A program made the translations under genes and the position numbers. From contig JAQFVV010000072.1 in the NCBI GenBank assembly GCA_028023455.1, forward strand, positions 3,308,501 through 3,372,500: a stretch of 64,000 bases of DNA, in the 5' to 3' direction. Numbering within the stretch: the first letter of the stretch is position 1; each line of letters starts with the position of its first letter. The DNA is from Epiperipatus broadwayi (lineage: Eukaryota > Onychophora > Udeonychophora > Euonychophora > Peripatidae). Below, one piece after another: positions 1 to 11,999 of the stretch. A model generated the notes under the pieces. It ran no database searches and had not been told where the DNA came from. It saw only the letters and a program-made list of their open reading frames with translations.

Positions 1-2440
1 CTTACCCATGATTTAATACCACATCAAGTATCCAATTTTTAGTATGAAACAACTATAAAAGCAATGATTGTTTTAAAAGAACCTGCATCAAATTTTGGAG
101 AGACATCTAAACACAACTGCCATTTTACTTGAAAAGTGATCTATCTAGTAAACTGCACGAAAATTACAGATCATATGACATTAATTTCTTTTACAATTGA
201 GCTGTAATATAATTAATAAGATGACATTATTTTGTGTTTTGAGTATGAGTGCACACAGACTTCTTAATAAAGACAAATATATTTTTACTGCTGAATTTGT
301 AATTGATCAATCAAAAGTTTACAACTTTAACTCACTCGATCAACTGGAATTTTTGATGGCACAATGGTTAATCCATAAGCTGTTCAAGAGTTGAATGACA
401 ACAGATCCTTCAATCCCATGAATCCGCTACTTCAGACACTTAAATTAGATAACTTTTTATAGTCTGTAAACAGATCTCTATCTGCTTTCAATACTATGAA
501 TGAAAAATTGCAATATATATATATAAAGGATTTCTTTTACATATTTGATAATCTCATACACAAAATCTAGTTGTATGAGGCATAAACTATCGCTGTCAAT
601 ACAAAACTGTCAGCTGTGCAAAATCCTTAAATAACACCAATTATATACATAGTTACAATGCATACAAAATATACACTTGAAGTCTGATTTACAATTTCTT
701 ATATATGCATGTTGTCCTTAGTAGAAATCAAATAAATCAGAGTAAGGAAATATAAATACATTATGATAGACTCATCTTCTCAACATAATTCCCTAATAAT
801 TATTACTAAAAGTTATAACTAAATTAATTATCATAAAGAATAATGATTTCCTTCTCTCATTTTCTATTATAGGCTATTCATGATAAGCTTCTCATAATGC
901 CAACCATTTCTTAGCAGTAATAATGCCAATGGGAATCCCCATGTTAATGAATTCACAGTTCTATCCTTTAAATATAGGTACAGCGATTATGACTACAATC
1001 TTTTCTTTTGTTTTATTTTCCTTTATCTTGTTCCCTATCTATTTCCTTCTAAAATTAGAGAAGCTAAGTTTGTTTATTAGTAGGGAAACATGATTACTTA
1101 CCAAAAGACATGAACAAGGGTCACTAACATAGAGAAGATATAAATATTTATACACACTAATGCCATTGCAAATTATAATTTTTTTATTTATTTATTTTGT
1201 TACTGCTTCTTTCATTAGTTGATTTTAATAAAGCTTTTGACATTGATGATAGATGATAAATCATTATTGCTTTCACTTTAATCTTTTTTCCTTTTCCACA
1301 TTTTGATCTTAAAATAAATAACTTCAAAACTAAATCCATGATTATAACAATCGACCCTAAATTAGAAGTATTGCATGATTTGAAGAAGTAAATAAATTTG
1401 AATATCTGAGTTCACTATAGTCAATCATCAATGAGATCAGGAATATGCAGAAGAATTGAAACAACAGAGCAGCAATGACAAACACTCTAAAATACAAAAC
1501 GGCCAAAACATTTCAAGAGCCATTAAATTAAAAAATTGCTATTTACACAGCGAAAATATTGAGACTAAATCCCCCACTCCCAAAAACAATCATATGAAAA
1601 ATAAGATGGGTGCATTTGAGATGTAGCGCTACATTAGAGAATTCTTCCAATTCCCTATGCTGCCTACAAGAATAATGTATCTATTTAGAAAGAAACCACC
1701 ATCGGTGAGAGACTGGATATTGCTGATATGGACATAGATAATGGTACATTTCAAATAAATAATGAAGATATGCAATACTACAGAAAAAATTGTCATTGGG
1801 GTGTGTGAAAGATTATTGTACATGAGGTTAACTTTCAGTTGTGATGGGTAAATTAGGCAAGATTATGGGCTATGACTTCTGTGAGACATTACATAGGACC
1901 AAAATAAGGAAGTATGAAGGAGAGCAATGGAGTATTCCACATAACACAACTACACCCTTTTGAGAGTTCTAAATTTATGAATGGCATTGCATTAGTAAAA
2001 GTATGTATAAATATTTACTTAAATAGTAATCCATACATTTACATATAAACAGATGGTTTCTAAACGCACATCATTCGATAACAGCCAAAGATTAAATAAA
2101 CCACAGATCCTGCAATCTGTCATCAAGACAATCAGTTTTATTTATAAATGTTGCTTCGACTACAGATTGTAGATTATTATGGCTTATTTAAGTTTTGGAT
2201 GTTATCATAGTTCATATATATTTGGATTATTAGTGCAAGAACTTCAATTTCAAGGAAAGAAAAGAAAAAAAAAGCTTTATAAATGAGTTTTGCTATGACA
2301 TACAAACCAATCTATGAACTACAAATATTTCTGCTCGATATTTTGTGATGTTGTCTTTTAATTTCCTCAGCAGAAAACTTTTCTTTCTGAAATATACCCC
2401 AACACCATATCAAATTGTAACTCTTCAATGTATTCTACTT
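1..2440. other. A+T-rich DNA without a recognisable gene
   Basis: No convincing coding region, RNA gene or repeat boundary is seen. Frames are closed every few tens of codons. Around 1381-1830 the plus strand reads vaguely like the C-terminal part of a LINE protein, but no diagnostic motif survives and I do not call it. Confidence 0.5.
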
Positions 2441-3110
2441 TCTGCCATATCTTCCCAATGAAAACAATGAATATTGTATTTCTTTATAATATCTTTCAGA
2501 TAAGGCATGTAGACTGGATCAAACCATGCTCATGTTACTATAAAATACACATTTAAAAATTTTTGCTGCATCCATTTGTTTTACATGTCCAATCCAATGA
2601 AGGTGTGATTTTATAATAGTGGTCTCTATAATCACATCCATCAAGTTGAAAAACATATTGCTTTTATGATCTTACCACTGATCTTTAATGAAATTTTTAT
2701 AATGCTTTATATTGCATCGATAAGATATCCAAGTCTTACATACAGCAAACTTAGTTGCAGTAGTTATGTCCCTATGATGAAATACTATATCTTTTAAGAT
2801 GTTCAAAGCAGTAGCAGAATATTGCAGTCTATGTTGTACCTCAACATCTAAGTCCATCTCTCTACTTATAAATTTACCAAGACATTTAAACTGATTTACA
2901 TTCTAAAGATGATAAACACCCAAACTAAAAGGTATTGAGGATTTTTCTTCATCACTTAAGTTACACTCAAAACATTAAGGACATTTTTCAAATTGTTTTT
3001 GGAACTGGAAAAAATAGTACGATTATCTGCATAATATAAATCCAGAATCCAAAAAGATAGAAAGTCTGTGCTTTTGCTTATAATCAAGATTAGAATATAA
3101 AAAAAACTCC
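2440..3110 (-). pseudogene. LINE-1 family reverse transcriptase, 3' fragment
   Basis: This is a broken C-terminal part of a non-LTR retrotransposon polyprotein. On the minus strand, 2857-2672 carries the block DLDVEVQHRL...DIVFHHRDITTATK, typical of the region after the polymerase palm (the usual form is ..VEIxxRLxxAxxAFxxLxxRVFxxRDIxxxTK). Upstream, around 3080-3020, the frame reads LDSGFILCR where the YADD box of related LINEs lies; the catalytic residues are lost. The copy at 15830-18535 aligns with it throughout (for example ttaccaagacatttaaa against ttatcaaggtatttaaa), so both belong to one family. Multiple stops and frameshifts make it non-functional. It is probably 5'-truncated, as LINE insertions usually are. 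No tail or target-site duplication could be defined. Confidence 0.7.
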
Positions 3111-4125
3111 ATATATACTTCAAAATGGCTTTGTCAATGCTAATCTATGAAATTTGTTAAATATTATCTGTAGGATGATGTTTGCTATTCATACCTCACA
3201 GGAATGGATAGAAATAAATTTATTGCTGCTAGCTCACAAAAGAAAAAGACATTTTATAATATTGGGCATGCATGAAGAATATGCTAGAACTCCTGATTGT
3301 CTATCAGTGACTATTAACCTAATACATAAATCCATGCATGGGCATGATTTAGACGATTAACCTAATACAAATCCATGCATGGACGTGATTCAAAAATTTT
3401 AATTTTTCTAAAAAAAACACCAACTGAAAATTTTAAGCACTTTTTTTTAAACAACAAAGAGGCCTTTATTGCACTTGATTATTCACCTATCCCCAAATTC
3501 TAAAAAACTTCATTAATTGCTAAATTGTACCCCCTCCCCCACCACCACCAAAAAAAAAAACAACACGAAAGAAAAACTAATAATTAATAAGAGGAAGGGG
3601 TCAGTAAAAAAACTATTACTATAAAAATAAGAATTTAACATACAAAATGTATATCCAATAAGTATTAGATTAATAATTCTTTAATAATTAAGATTTCCAG
3701 TTACCTGCAAATGCTTTCAAAGTACAGGAAGTTTATAATATAGTGTGAGAAAGTTGAGAATATGATAGGTCGATGTGTTACCACAATGCTACAAGATTCA
3801 TTTTATGTACTGTAACAAAGAGTGCCGATACATCACATTGGGCTTTTTAAATGATATTGGATTAAATAAAAATTTAGCCGATCATTGCAATACATTGAAC
3901 AATTGAATAGGTAAATATTAAGTAATTTTAAAATATCACTATATATGTACATATAAGTATAATAATAGTCTTAAAAGTATTAAAATTTTAATTATAAACA
4001 CATTTCAAGACATAAAAAAAAACACATTTATTTTCCAGAGATTGTCTAGCCAATTGGCATGGCAACCAAAGTATATAATCAACTACAGACTTAATAAGGG
4101 TAAACAAATTATTATTTTAGCTTTT
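3111..4125. other. unassigned A+T-rich DNA with a small tandem duplication
   Basis: No gene is seen. At about 3313-3391 a unit of about 36 bp (attaacctaatac..aaatccatgcatgg) occurs twice in tandem. Poly-C and poly-A runs lie at 3530-3560. Confidence 0.5.
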
Positions 4126-4129
4126 TCAG

Positions 4130-4260
4130 GCATCAATACCAGTAGTGGGAGATTCTGGAGCTCAGCCAACAGATCATAGCCTAGCGTTGCCACTTCCCGC
4201 CCTTAAACTTCTTATGAGCTCCCAAGCAACAAAGTATTCAATATTTAATGCAGTCTTCTT
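4130..4260 (+). repeat. SINE-2 copy (tRNA-derived, degenerate)
   Basis: Its end, cttcttatgagctcccaagc followed by aacaaagtattcaat, matches the ends of the copies at 5519-5650 and 7420-7560. The tRNA-like head is decayed. Confidence 0.5.
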
Positions 4261-4864
4261 AAAATTGACGTTAATCTGAAAAACGGTAGATGAGATTATA
4301 CCTATATAATAGAACACATATTATAAAACCATTCGACGTGAATGTAGTTGCAATTAATTCTCATGAACCCATCGGCAGATACAAGCATTTTAATGATGCA
4401 GTATTCTAATTGCTGAGATGTTGGAATAAAATGCGTTTAAGAGAGTGGAAGACAATGGAAAAACATCGTTGATGATGATAAAGTAGTATAGCTAACCTAT
4501 AGTATTACATTGTCTAGATAAGATCATTTAGCTTTTGGGGAGAAAACACATTTAACAGTGACTATAAAATAGACGGCAATATAAATTAATAACTTTTTAG
4601 ATTTCTCCGAACTACAAAGGAGGAAAATGTTTATAGAAAGAAAATATTGCTGCCAGTCAGATATAAACAGAGTTTAAAAGTAAAACAGCTTTTAAAAAAA
4701 TTAAATAGTCCTTTATAGGATAAAGTATTTCCTACAGCTCCTCATTAAGATATAGTGAAAGACAAGAAAGTAACCATCAAGTTCGCCAAATTGGGGTGGG
4801 TGGTGGGGGTGAGTAGTTTCCCATTTTTGTTTTACCTTCAGCTGAGAATATTTACTTAGTCATT

Positions 4865-4992
4865 TATTGATCAATGCTGGATGGATCAAGGCGCGAGAGA
4901 AGAATCCTCAGTCTCTCGAATTTTATTTGACCTGGATTTGAATCCTATACCATAGGCATGGCAGACGAATGCCCTACCTCTGCGCCACGATA
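4865..4992 (-). repeat. tRNA-headed SINE or tRNA pseudogene
   Basis: On the minus strand the sequence has a good A box (TGGCGCAGAGGTAGGGCA), an anticodon-arm-like segment containing CTGCCAT, and a B box (GGATTCAAATCC). About 50 bp of non-tRNA sequence with a short inverted motif (gagagac..gtctctc) follow. The head resembles a tRNA-Gly(GCC)-like gene, but the acceptor stem does not close, so I call it a SINE head or pseudogene rather than a working tRNA. Confidence 0.55.
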
Positions 4993-5518
4993 ATTGTTGC
5001 TAAACAAAAAAAAAAAAATTATCCCCCTATATATTATTAGTGCATGTCAATATATATAATTTAAAATGTGACTTCTGTTCTCCACATGTCCATTTCTACT
5101 ATCAATTCGTAGACTCTCAATCATCTTATATGCGCATGCTGCAGTTGACATTTTGAGAGAAAATGTTCAAGAATCAATTTGTATCTATCAAATTTACTTG
5201 CAGGTGATCATAGAATCAAGAAACACTAATGGAATCTTGTTAGATCGGCAGATTGTTTTTAGATCAAATAGTTTTGGCACTACTGAAATTATTTGACTGA
5301 GATTTGCATTTAACAACAGCAGCAACAACAACAAAAAAGAGAGCCATATTGTTTTTGTTATAATAATGATAATAAACAAACTCGTAGAATAGAACTGATT
5401 TTAAACAATGCATTCAAATCCAAAAAACATCATTTATTTAAAATATATCTATTAACAAATACTTGTTTTACCATAGAAAGTATTTCAAACATTCATCTAT
5501 TATTTTAAAAATTCTGCA

Positions 5519-5650
5519 TGAGTTGGTGCAGTGATAGAATGGTGGACTGGAATTCATAATCCATAAACCATGACTCCAACTCTGCGACTTCCGGGGTTCA
5601 AACTCCTTAGGAACTCCCAAATGATAAAACATTCAATTATTTTTAATATT
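5519..5650 (+). repeat. SINE-2 copy (tRNA-derived)
   Basis: It begins with an A-box-like segment (GTTGGTGCAGTGATAGAATG), has a B-box-like GGGGTTCAAACTCC near 5595, and ends in the shared ..gaactcccaaatgataaaac tail. Related copies lie at 4130, 7420 and, inverted, at 8290, 29405 and 58755. Confidence 0.6.
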
Positions 5651-5902
5651 ATATTACTTTAAAATTATTTTATTTTGTGCTATTTTTCACATTAGATAAT
5701 TAAATTTAGGGGAAAAATAATATAAATTCCCTAGGGCTTCTGAAGATGTTCCTGCTCTATTAATAAAGGACTATGTTTTATATTTCCCTATCTATTACTT
5801 ACCGAAAAATGGAATTTCAAATAAATATATTAAACAACCTCCATACTTCCCCATTCTATTTAAATTCATATAAATAAAGATACAATAAAAGACAAATGAC
5901 CC

Positions 5903-5942
5903 CCAAGATGCATTTCGTGCTGAACTAGCATTCATCAGTTGG
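5903..5942 (-). ncRNA. type I hammerhead ribozyme, family A (left arm)
   Basis: Minus strand: CCAA, then core CTGATGA, stem II ATGCTAGTTCAGCAC, GAAA, a two-pair stem III (TGC/AT) and cleavage triplet AUC, then TTGG closing stem I with CCAA. All core residues are present. Stem II has an A-C mismatch at its closing position, so activity would be reduced. It is the mirror of the intact copy at 6122-6161. Confidence 0.75.
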
Positions 5943-6121
5943 CCCAGGTCACTATCTCCCATATATATCTCTATTATATAAAGAGTAATTTATCTATAGT
6001 AAATTGTTACATTTTTATTTACCATTGTCAAACTCACTCCACAACGGTAAATAAAAATGTAACAATTTACTATAAGTACTCTTCATATAATAGATATATA
6101 TATGGGAGATAGTGACTTGGG

Positions 6122-6161
6122 CCAACTGATGAGTGCTGGTTCAGCACGAAATGCATCTTGG
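6122..6161 (+). ncRNA. type I hammerhead ribozyme, family A, intact core
   Basis: Predicted self-cleaving RNA. Stem I is CCAA (6122-6125) with TTGG (6158-6161). The core CTGATGA is at 6126-6132. Stem II is a perfect 6-bp helix, GTGCTG/CAGCAC, with loop GTT (6133-6147). GAAA is at 6148-6151. Stem III is minimal (A-U, U-A, loop GC), as in the Schistosoma and Penelope-type hammerheads. The scissile triplet AUC ends at 6157. Every conserved catalytic position is present. The core stem I is only 4 bp, so activity may depend on loop contacts. Self-cleavage is predicted from the motif, not shown. Confidence 0.85.
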
Positions 6162-6289
6162 ATTGCATTTGTCTTTTATTGTATCTTTATTTATATGAAT
6201 TTAAAAAGAATAGGAAAGTATGGAGGTTGTTTAATATATCTACAAAGATATTACACATGGGAAAGAGAAAGTTGAATAACTCCATGTGT

Positions 6290-6500
6290 GTGTATGTTTA
6301 AAATTAAAAAATCAGATATATTAATCTTTAACTGAGGTTTAAAGTTTATATCTGTGCTAGAGATAATCTCTAGTTTCGAAAATGATTCGTAATACTCATT
6401 ATTGTATTTAAAATCTGAAATGGATGGCGTCAAAGTTGTGAGTGGAGGAAGTTTGATAATGGTAAATGAAAATGTGACAATTTCAAATAAACTTTTTTTT
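6290..6500 (-). repeat. family A body segment
   Basis: The minus-strand sequence (ttgtcaaacttcctccactc ... actagagattatctctagc ... ttaaagattaatatatc) recurs at 43740-43920 and, more diverged, at 14640-14800 and 49500-49580. In the 14.6-kb copy this body lies directly upstream of a hammerhead remnant, which identifies it as the internal part of the family A unit. Confidence 0.6.
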
Positions 6501-7419
6501 TTTTCTAACACACATCTAGGCGTAAATATATACTTAAAATTACTATAATTTTATTTACGACTTGGAAAAGGCAAATCTTTTTAATAGCTGGGAAAAGATG
6601 TGACTCGTCTAACCATATGATGTCCTTCTAGCCTTGAGAATTTATAATTGTATTTGAACGTAATTAGAAAGTGTAAAGAATTGAAATTGATGAAAAACTG
6701 TAGTTATTAGAAAATGGAACATTTTAGCGACAATAGAAATTTCTTTATTGGTTCAAAATATTGCCAGGAAAACGCTTTGTACCGGAACATTATAACAAAA
6801 ACAGAAATGGGTGTGTGTAAAGACTGGAAAATCTGTAACTGCAGGACTTTCTCATAGTAGCAGTGATCAATAGGAAATACATAAAAATTCCCTTAAATTT
6901 CCTAAAAAAAAACCAAACAAACTTGATAATAGAGAATCTTAGTACGGTCAGTGGAACAATTAAATCCCTGTTGTTATTGAAGACTTTAAAAAAGATATAA
7001 CAGATCCAAGATTTCTTAGCAAAAACTTAAAACATGAAATAAGGGATGAATTTTAAACAGATTCAACTTTATATAGTTGATGAGCCAATATACATCATTA
7101 ATGAAATAAATGGCAATCTTTTGGAAGCTTTACAAGCTAAGGAAGTATACCCAAACCTCCTCATCTAACTGATATGTCAGCTCAAATTTCTGCGTGCGCA
7201 ATATATTTAGAATTTCAGGATTCCATTCAGCAAGATCTAGTTACTGGAAATGTTTTGGTTAGCTTGTGTCAAAAACATTAGTTGTTTGAATCTTGCATTA
7301 TCTTAATTAGTGTAAAAAATTAAAATGACTATAAGATGTAAGAGTGCAAACCCTGCTTCTTACTGAAGAGAGCCGATAGCAAGAAACCACTCAGAAGTTT
7401 TAAATTCAATATTGCTCTG

Positions 7420-7560
7420 CGTGATTTAGTGCAGTGGTAGAATGTCAGATTGTGGATTTAAAGTCCTTGGACTGATTTCAGTTCTGGTATGGCTAGTGAT
7501 TGAACTTCTTATGAACTCCTGAGCAACAAAGCCGTTTGATAATTAAATGTAATACATTAC
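7420..7560 (+). repeat. SINE-2 copy (tRNA-derived)
   Basis: A-box-like TAGTGCAGTGGTAGAATG near 7430; B-box-like cagttctggta, poor; shared tail cttcttatgaactcctgagc then aacaaagc. The best preserved A box of the family. Confidence 0.6.
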
Positions 7561-8289
7561 CATATAGTGATTACTGATTTCTCAATCTTGCATCTGATGG
7601 ATTTGGAGTAAGTAATGTTTAACAACATTTCCAAAACATAGCAGTTCATGATAAATATTTGTGAAAGATATTTTGTCCAGATATGTTACGTGTGACTTTT
7701 TGATCTAAAAAGTAATCTAATGATGGGTCCCCTGATTTGGGGTGTAGATTTCTTTCCCCTTACCTATAAACACAGACAATATCAATGACTCACTATAATA
7801 ATAATAATTATCTGGTATTAAAATACATTAAATTTCGCTGATGTGCAACATTCATGTATATAAAATAATATATAGAATTTATAGTATTTTTCTTTCCATT
7901 CCTTAAATTAAAACTCAAAGGTAATGTCGGAAAATTTTTAGAATGTCATAAAAAAAAAAAACTTTTCTGTTGGTTAAATGAGGATAAAAGATGTGCTTAA
8001 TTGTGTATATTCATTAACATTAGTAGGAATTGTAGCTATTTATAAGCCTTACTATTTAAGAGTAAGATTTGAATCTTTTTATTCCTGTTGGGAATAGCAC
8101 TAGTCGGGGATAGAATTCCTTTGCTATTGAATTAGAAGCAACACTATTACTTTTTATTAATATTAGTAGATGTTACAAAAATTAATGGAATTTTGATACT
8201 TCATAACTTTTTCAACATATATTACAAATGAGATAAACTATTATCAATATTAAGCTATATTGTTGTTATCCCATGCATACCTTAAAAAA

Positions 8290-8520
8290 ATAACTAATGG
8301 TTTATTGCTCGGGAGTCTGAGTATTAGAGGTGACAGAATTAATCTGCAATCCATGGACTGTTGAGAGTTTCCACTCTTCCATTGACTAAACCACTTAGCA
8401 CAAAGTAATCAAATAGTTTGATGCCTGGGAGGTCATATGATATTTCAGCATTGAAAGAGATAGAATTGTTCTATGATTCATGGATCTTCAAGTTCTAGAA
8501 TCTACCACTGTTCTTAACAC
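8290..8520 (-). repeat. SINE-2 copies, inverted and degenerate
   Basis: The motifs ttgctcgggag (8305) and aaatagtttgatgcctggga (8410) are the reverse complement of the SINE-2 tail. They match 58755-58860. Probably two overlapping or nested partial copies. Confidence 0.45.
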
Positions 8521-8679
8521 ATAGGGTAGATAATAAAACAAGTATACAAAAGAACATGATATAAAATAAGAAAGATAACATGAAGGCAAGAAATCAGATA
8601 AAATTCCTTATAAAAAAATGGTCCATTAATTCATATACATAAAAAATTATCATCCATATACTAAATACCAGTACCATTA

Positions 8680-8703
8680 TTATTATTATTATCATCATCA
8701 TCA

Positions 8704-8738
<35 letters not shown>

Positions 8739-8742
8739 TTTA
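8680..8742. repeat. ATT/ATC microsatellite
   Basis: About 60 bp of (ATT)n interrupted by (ATC)n. The homopolymeric peptide frames across it are not genes. Confidence 0.9.
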
Positions 8743-8754
8743 CAAATATTGTAT

Positions 8755-8935
8755 TATACTTCAAAATTAAATTGAGAGAGTGCAAACTTCTCAAGCGCTT
8801 GTGACTATTAGTAACCAATCAGATCTTAAGCATTGGGACAGGGAATTTAACAAGAAAAGAGTGGATTCCACTCTCTTCTTTACTTGTCTTTCCATATATC
8901 CAAGCCAGTCCAAAGTATCTCTAATCTTAAATATC
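8755..8935 (+). repeat. dispersed repeat, first copy of a duplicated pair
   Basis: The block attgagagagtgcaaacttctc ... gacagggaatttaacaagaa ... cactctcttctttacttgtc ... ccaagccagt recurs at 9045-9225, about 290 bp downstream in the same orientation. The family is unknown to me. No coding is seen. Confidence 0.8.
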
Positions 8936-9044
8936 ATCCACTTTTACTATTCAATTTAACATACGCTAAATCTTTGATTTACTTCTGTTTTTGATGTTAT
9001 AACTTTCAAATATATGTAAATAATATTTTTTACACAGATGGTAT

Positions 9045-9225
9045 TAAAATTAATTGAGAGAGTCAAACTTCTCAGTTTGACTATTAGTAACCAATCATCT
9101 GCACTGGGACAGGGAATTTAACAAGAAAAGAGTAGATTCCACTCTCTTCTTTACTTGTCTTTCTATATATCCAAGCCAGTACAAAGTACTTATATCTGAG
9201 AGCGTGAATCTTAAATATCATCACA
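9045..9225 (+). repeat. dispersed repeat, second copy of a duplicated pair
   Basis: Near-identical to 8755-8935 except for small deletions. Either a local duplication or two insertions of one element. Confidence 0.8.
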
Positions 9226-9557
9226 CTTAATTGACTGAGTTCAAATTATAAACATACAGCATGAAATCTTTCGATTTACTATGCATATCTTATTATAATC
9301 CACCAGCATATTTTAGAAATAATTGGTATAACAGAGCCTGAAAATTACCATAGTAAATGATCTAAACATGGTTGGAATAATGTTAACATATATAATAAAA
9401 TGGATGTAGAGAAATTTGATTCATAGAATAAATAAGGGTTGCAAAAAAAATGAGAAAATGATTATGTGATAATTTTATAGACTAAACATAGCAACTTATT
9501 GTTTGTTTATATGCTTGGTAATAACATGCTATAAATATTCTTAACATCAAATTTACG

Positions 9558-9612
9558 TATGGTTGCAGACGGTTGTGGGTTCGCATCCCGGCCGTGCTAT
9601 GACATATGGAAA
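9558..9612 (+). repeat. SINE-1 3' fragment
   Basis: Contains the SINE-1 B box (GGGTTCGCATCCCGGCC) and the tail gtgctatgacat. The 5' half, including the A box, is missing or diverged. Confidence 0.65.
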
Positions 9613-10035
9613 AGATAAGTAAGTTATATTTTAGGAATTCATTCTACATATAAAAATTGCGCATTATTTAATTCTTATAATTATATGTAGGCCATTTAAG
9701 AGAAGAGCCCAATATAGTTTAAGCTTAGGATCAGTTATAAAGTTGTCAACACCACAGAAATATTAGTTTTGAGTGTTTTAGATATAATAAATAGTTTTTA
9801 TTCTAAAAAGATGTTCTTAAAGCTACTTGAATATGAACAGCTTTTATATAATGTGACTATTTACAACTATACATATTAGTTAGATAATATGTAAGCTGAA
9901 GACATGTAATAGGTCATATTATGCATTATTGATTTAGATATTTATTTAAAGGTTTTATGCATGACCCACAACTTTCAGTACCATCTTATATTGCTGAATG
10001 ACTTGATCACACACATGTTGAAAAGATAATAATCA

Positions 10036-10077
10036 CCAATATATGTGTTTCGTGCTAAACCAGCACTCACCAGTTGG
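10036..10077 (-). ncRNA. hammerhead, family A, one core substitution
   Basis: Minus strand: CCAA, CTGGTGA (A6 changed to G), stem II GTGCTGGTTTAGCAC, GAAA, then TTGG. Stems I and II fold, but the core change should abolish cleavage. Confidence 0.65.
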
Positions 10078-10417
10078 TCAAGATTACCATCTCCACACAT
10101 ATGTACAATCAGTACTCAGCTTTATATGAAGATAGCCAATCTTCCTACTTTAATGAACAGGCTTCAAACTACTCCAACCCACAATTCTTCAGCCTTCCAT
10201 TTGGGGGCAGAATGACTAAACGTCAACATGGGTAGGATGACAACCTTGGCACTAACGTGGGCTTTGAGCATTCCATCATCAGATTTTCAATGAAATGGAA
10301 GGCTGAAGAGTTGTGGGTTGGAGTAGTTTGAAGCCTGTCCATTAAAGTATGAAGATTGTCTATCTTAATATAAAGCTGAGTACTGATTGTATATATGTGT
10401 GGAGATGGTAATCTGGA

Positions 10418-10459
10418 CCAACTGATGATTGCTGGTTTAGCATGAAATACGTATATTGA
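10418..10459 (+). ncRNA. type I hammerhead ribozyme, family A, intact core
   Basis: CCAA, CTGATGA (10422-10428), stem II TTGCTGGTTTAGCAT with a U-U closing mismatch, GAAA (10444-10447), stem III ATA/TAT with loop CG, scissile AUA ending at 10455, then TTGA. The outer stem I pairing AATC/GATT, beyond a TGG bulge, is kept. Core intact; helices slightly weakened. Confidence 0.75.
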
Positions 10460-10599
10460 TGATTATTTATCTTTTCAACATGTGTGTGATCAAGTGGGTC
10501 AGCAATATAAGATGGTACTGAGAGTTGTGGGTCATGTGAAAGTCTGAGTTCGAATCCCGCATATATTACATATACAAATGCAGGTGTTAAGCCTGTACA

Positions 10600-11990
10600 A
10601 TGTATTAAATGTTTTTCCTAAATGTTTATGGCGATAAGGGTGAAATTGTAATTAAAATTTTTTTTTCTTTAGTTGTACAGGTAGAATGTCATTAATTAGT
10701 CTGATTATCTGTTATTCAAAAACTAATTATCAAAACAAAATTCAATGGTGATCTTTCAATCTTTTACAATAAATAAATTAATTTAACACACATTTATAAA
10801 CAAAATTAAAATGAGAAAGCAAAAACAAACAATAAATTTCTACAAATTAATAAAATTAATTTGTGGTGAGCTGTCTGCATTTTTCCTCTATCTTAGCAAC
10901 TTTGGGGTTAGATTGAAGGAATAAAAAAATCTATTTCTGACCTCCATCTCCAAATCCCAAATCTGAACAAGCACTGGAATCAGGTATTTCATATTAATGA
11001 TATAATACAACGACTTTCTCCTATTTAATATTTCAGCTATCAAGAATAGCTAATTCCTAGAATTTGATCTAAGCATATATATTTAAAAAGTTCAGATAAA
11101 AGTTCAATCTTAAGGATAGTTTTATTTAACATCAGAAATTTTAATAATAATACTAAAGCTATTTTAAGTAATAAATAATTAAAACCCATGGCACATTTAT
11201 ATGATCAAAATTTAATATCAACATCTTTAAATCATGTCCTCTCCTAATTCACTTTAAAAAGAAAAGACAGGTGGAATACTTTTCAAAGAATCACCTGTTA
11301 GCCTTAGATTAATTCAGTTCCTTTTACCCAGTACTTTTTATTTCTTCATGTATAATTTAAAATAACAAAAAGCAACAACAACAACAACAACAAAAAACCT
11401 CGCAACTTTTTACATGATAAATTGTTTAAAATGTCACAAACATTTATTTACAAAACTGAGCAATTCAAGTTGGAGAAAACTGAAAGATTATTATCAACTG
11501 ACGCTAAAATTAAGATAATGTCAGAATTTTCAAACTTCAGTTTTTTAAACGTTTATTGGAAAACATCACATTCTCTTTTTTAAAAAATAACATTATATAA
11601 AGCTCTGGAATAGAATGATGTAATGTGTTTGATGCTATTTAACATTATGTAATGAAATAAAATAATAACACTGCTTTAGCATTTTATGTATATGTATTTA
11701 TATTTTGGCACACATTACATAACGTCTCCACACGTGGTGGATAGTGGACTGGCCTTTAAATATGAAGGCCAACTATGAATATCAAACAAGCAGTGCTTGA
11801 ACAAAATATGCTGCTGCCTTGTAGGATAGGTTGTTGGTTCGTTAAAGACTAGGTACAATTTCCCAATACAAAGATTTTTCTGTCGCCCTCTTTCCTTCTT
11901 CAGTACCTTAAGTTTTATCAAATGTCTCTGTTAAAAAAAAAAACTGTATGCTTTTTAGTCATAGTTCAACTTACTACTGATTATTGCTTT
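10600..11990. other. unassigned A+T-rich DNA
   Basis: No gene is seen. A CAA microsatellite lies near 11371-11393. A segment at about 11800-11900 (gccttgtaggataggttgtt ...) resembles 26385-26510 and may be a further dispersed repeat. Confidence 0.5.
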
Positions 11991-11999
11991 GTCAGAATG

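Larger units (their letters stand above)
5826..6242. repeat. family A palindromic element with a hammerhead in each arm
   Basis: This is a long imperfect inverted repeat of about 417 bp. The left arm, starting aaatatattaaacaacctcc near 5826, is mirrored by ggaggttgtttaatatat ending near 6242. The arms run inward past the ribozymes to a short centre near 6035. The left arm encodes a hammerhead on the minus strand (5903-5942) and the right arm one on the plus strand (6122-6161). Transcripts from either strand would therefore contain one sense ribozyme and could fold into a long hairpin. No coding potential is seen. Related sequence lies at 6300-6500, 14640-14910, 43740-43920, 47690-47790 and 49380-49810. 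Confidence 0.8.
9966..10566. repeat. family A palindromic element with a hammerhead in each arm
   Basis: The left arm (atgacccacaactttcagta ...) is mirrored by the right arm (... tactgagagttgtgggtcat). The arms are about 270 bp each around a centre near 10230. The right arm extends about 45 bp further and ends in a tRNA-like B box, GAGTTCGAATCCC (about 10540), then catatattac. Elements at 13.8, 17.08 and 42.94 kb share this end. The left arm lacks that terminus. Each arm carries a hammerhead (10036-10077 minus, 10418-10459 plus). Confidence 0.8.

Noticed and set aside
8594-8818. Poly-isoleucine/methionine frame
   Set aside because: Translation of the ATT/ATC microsatellite.
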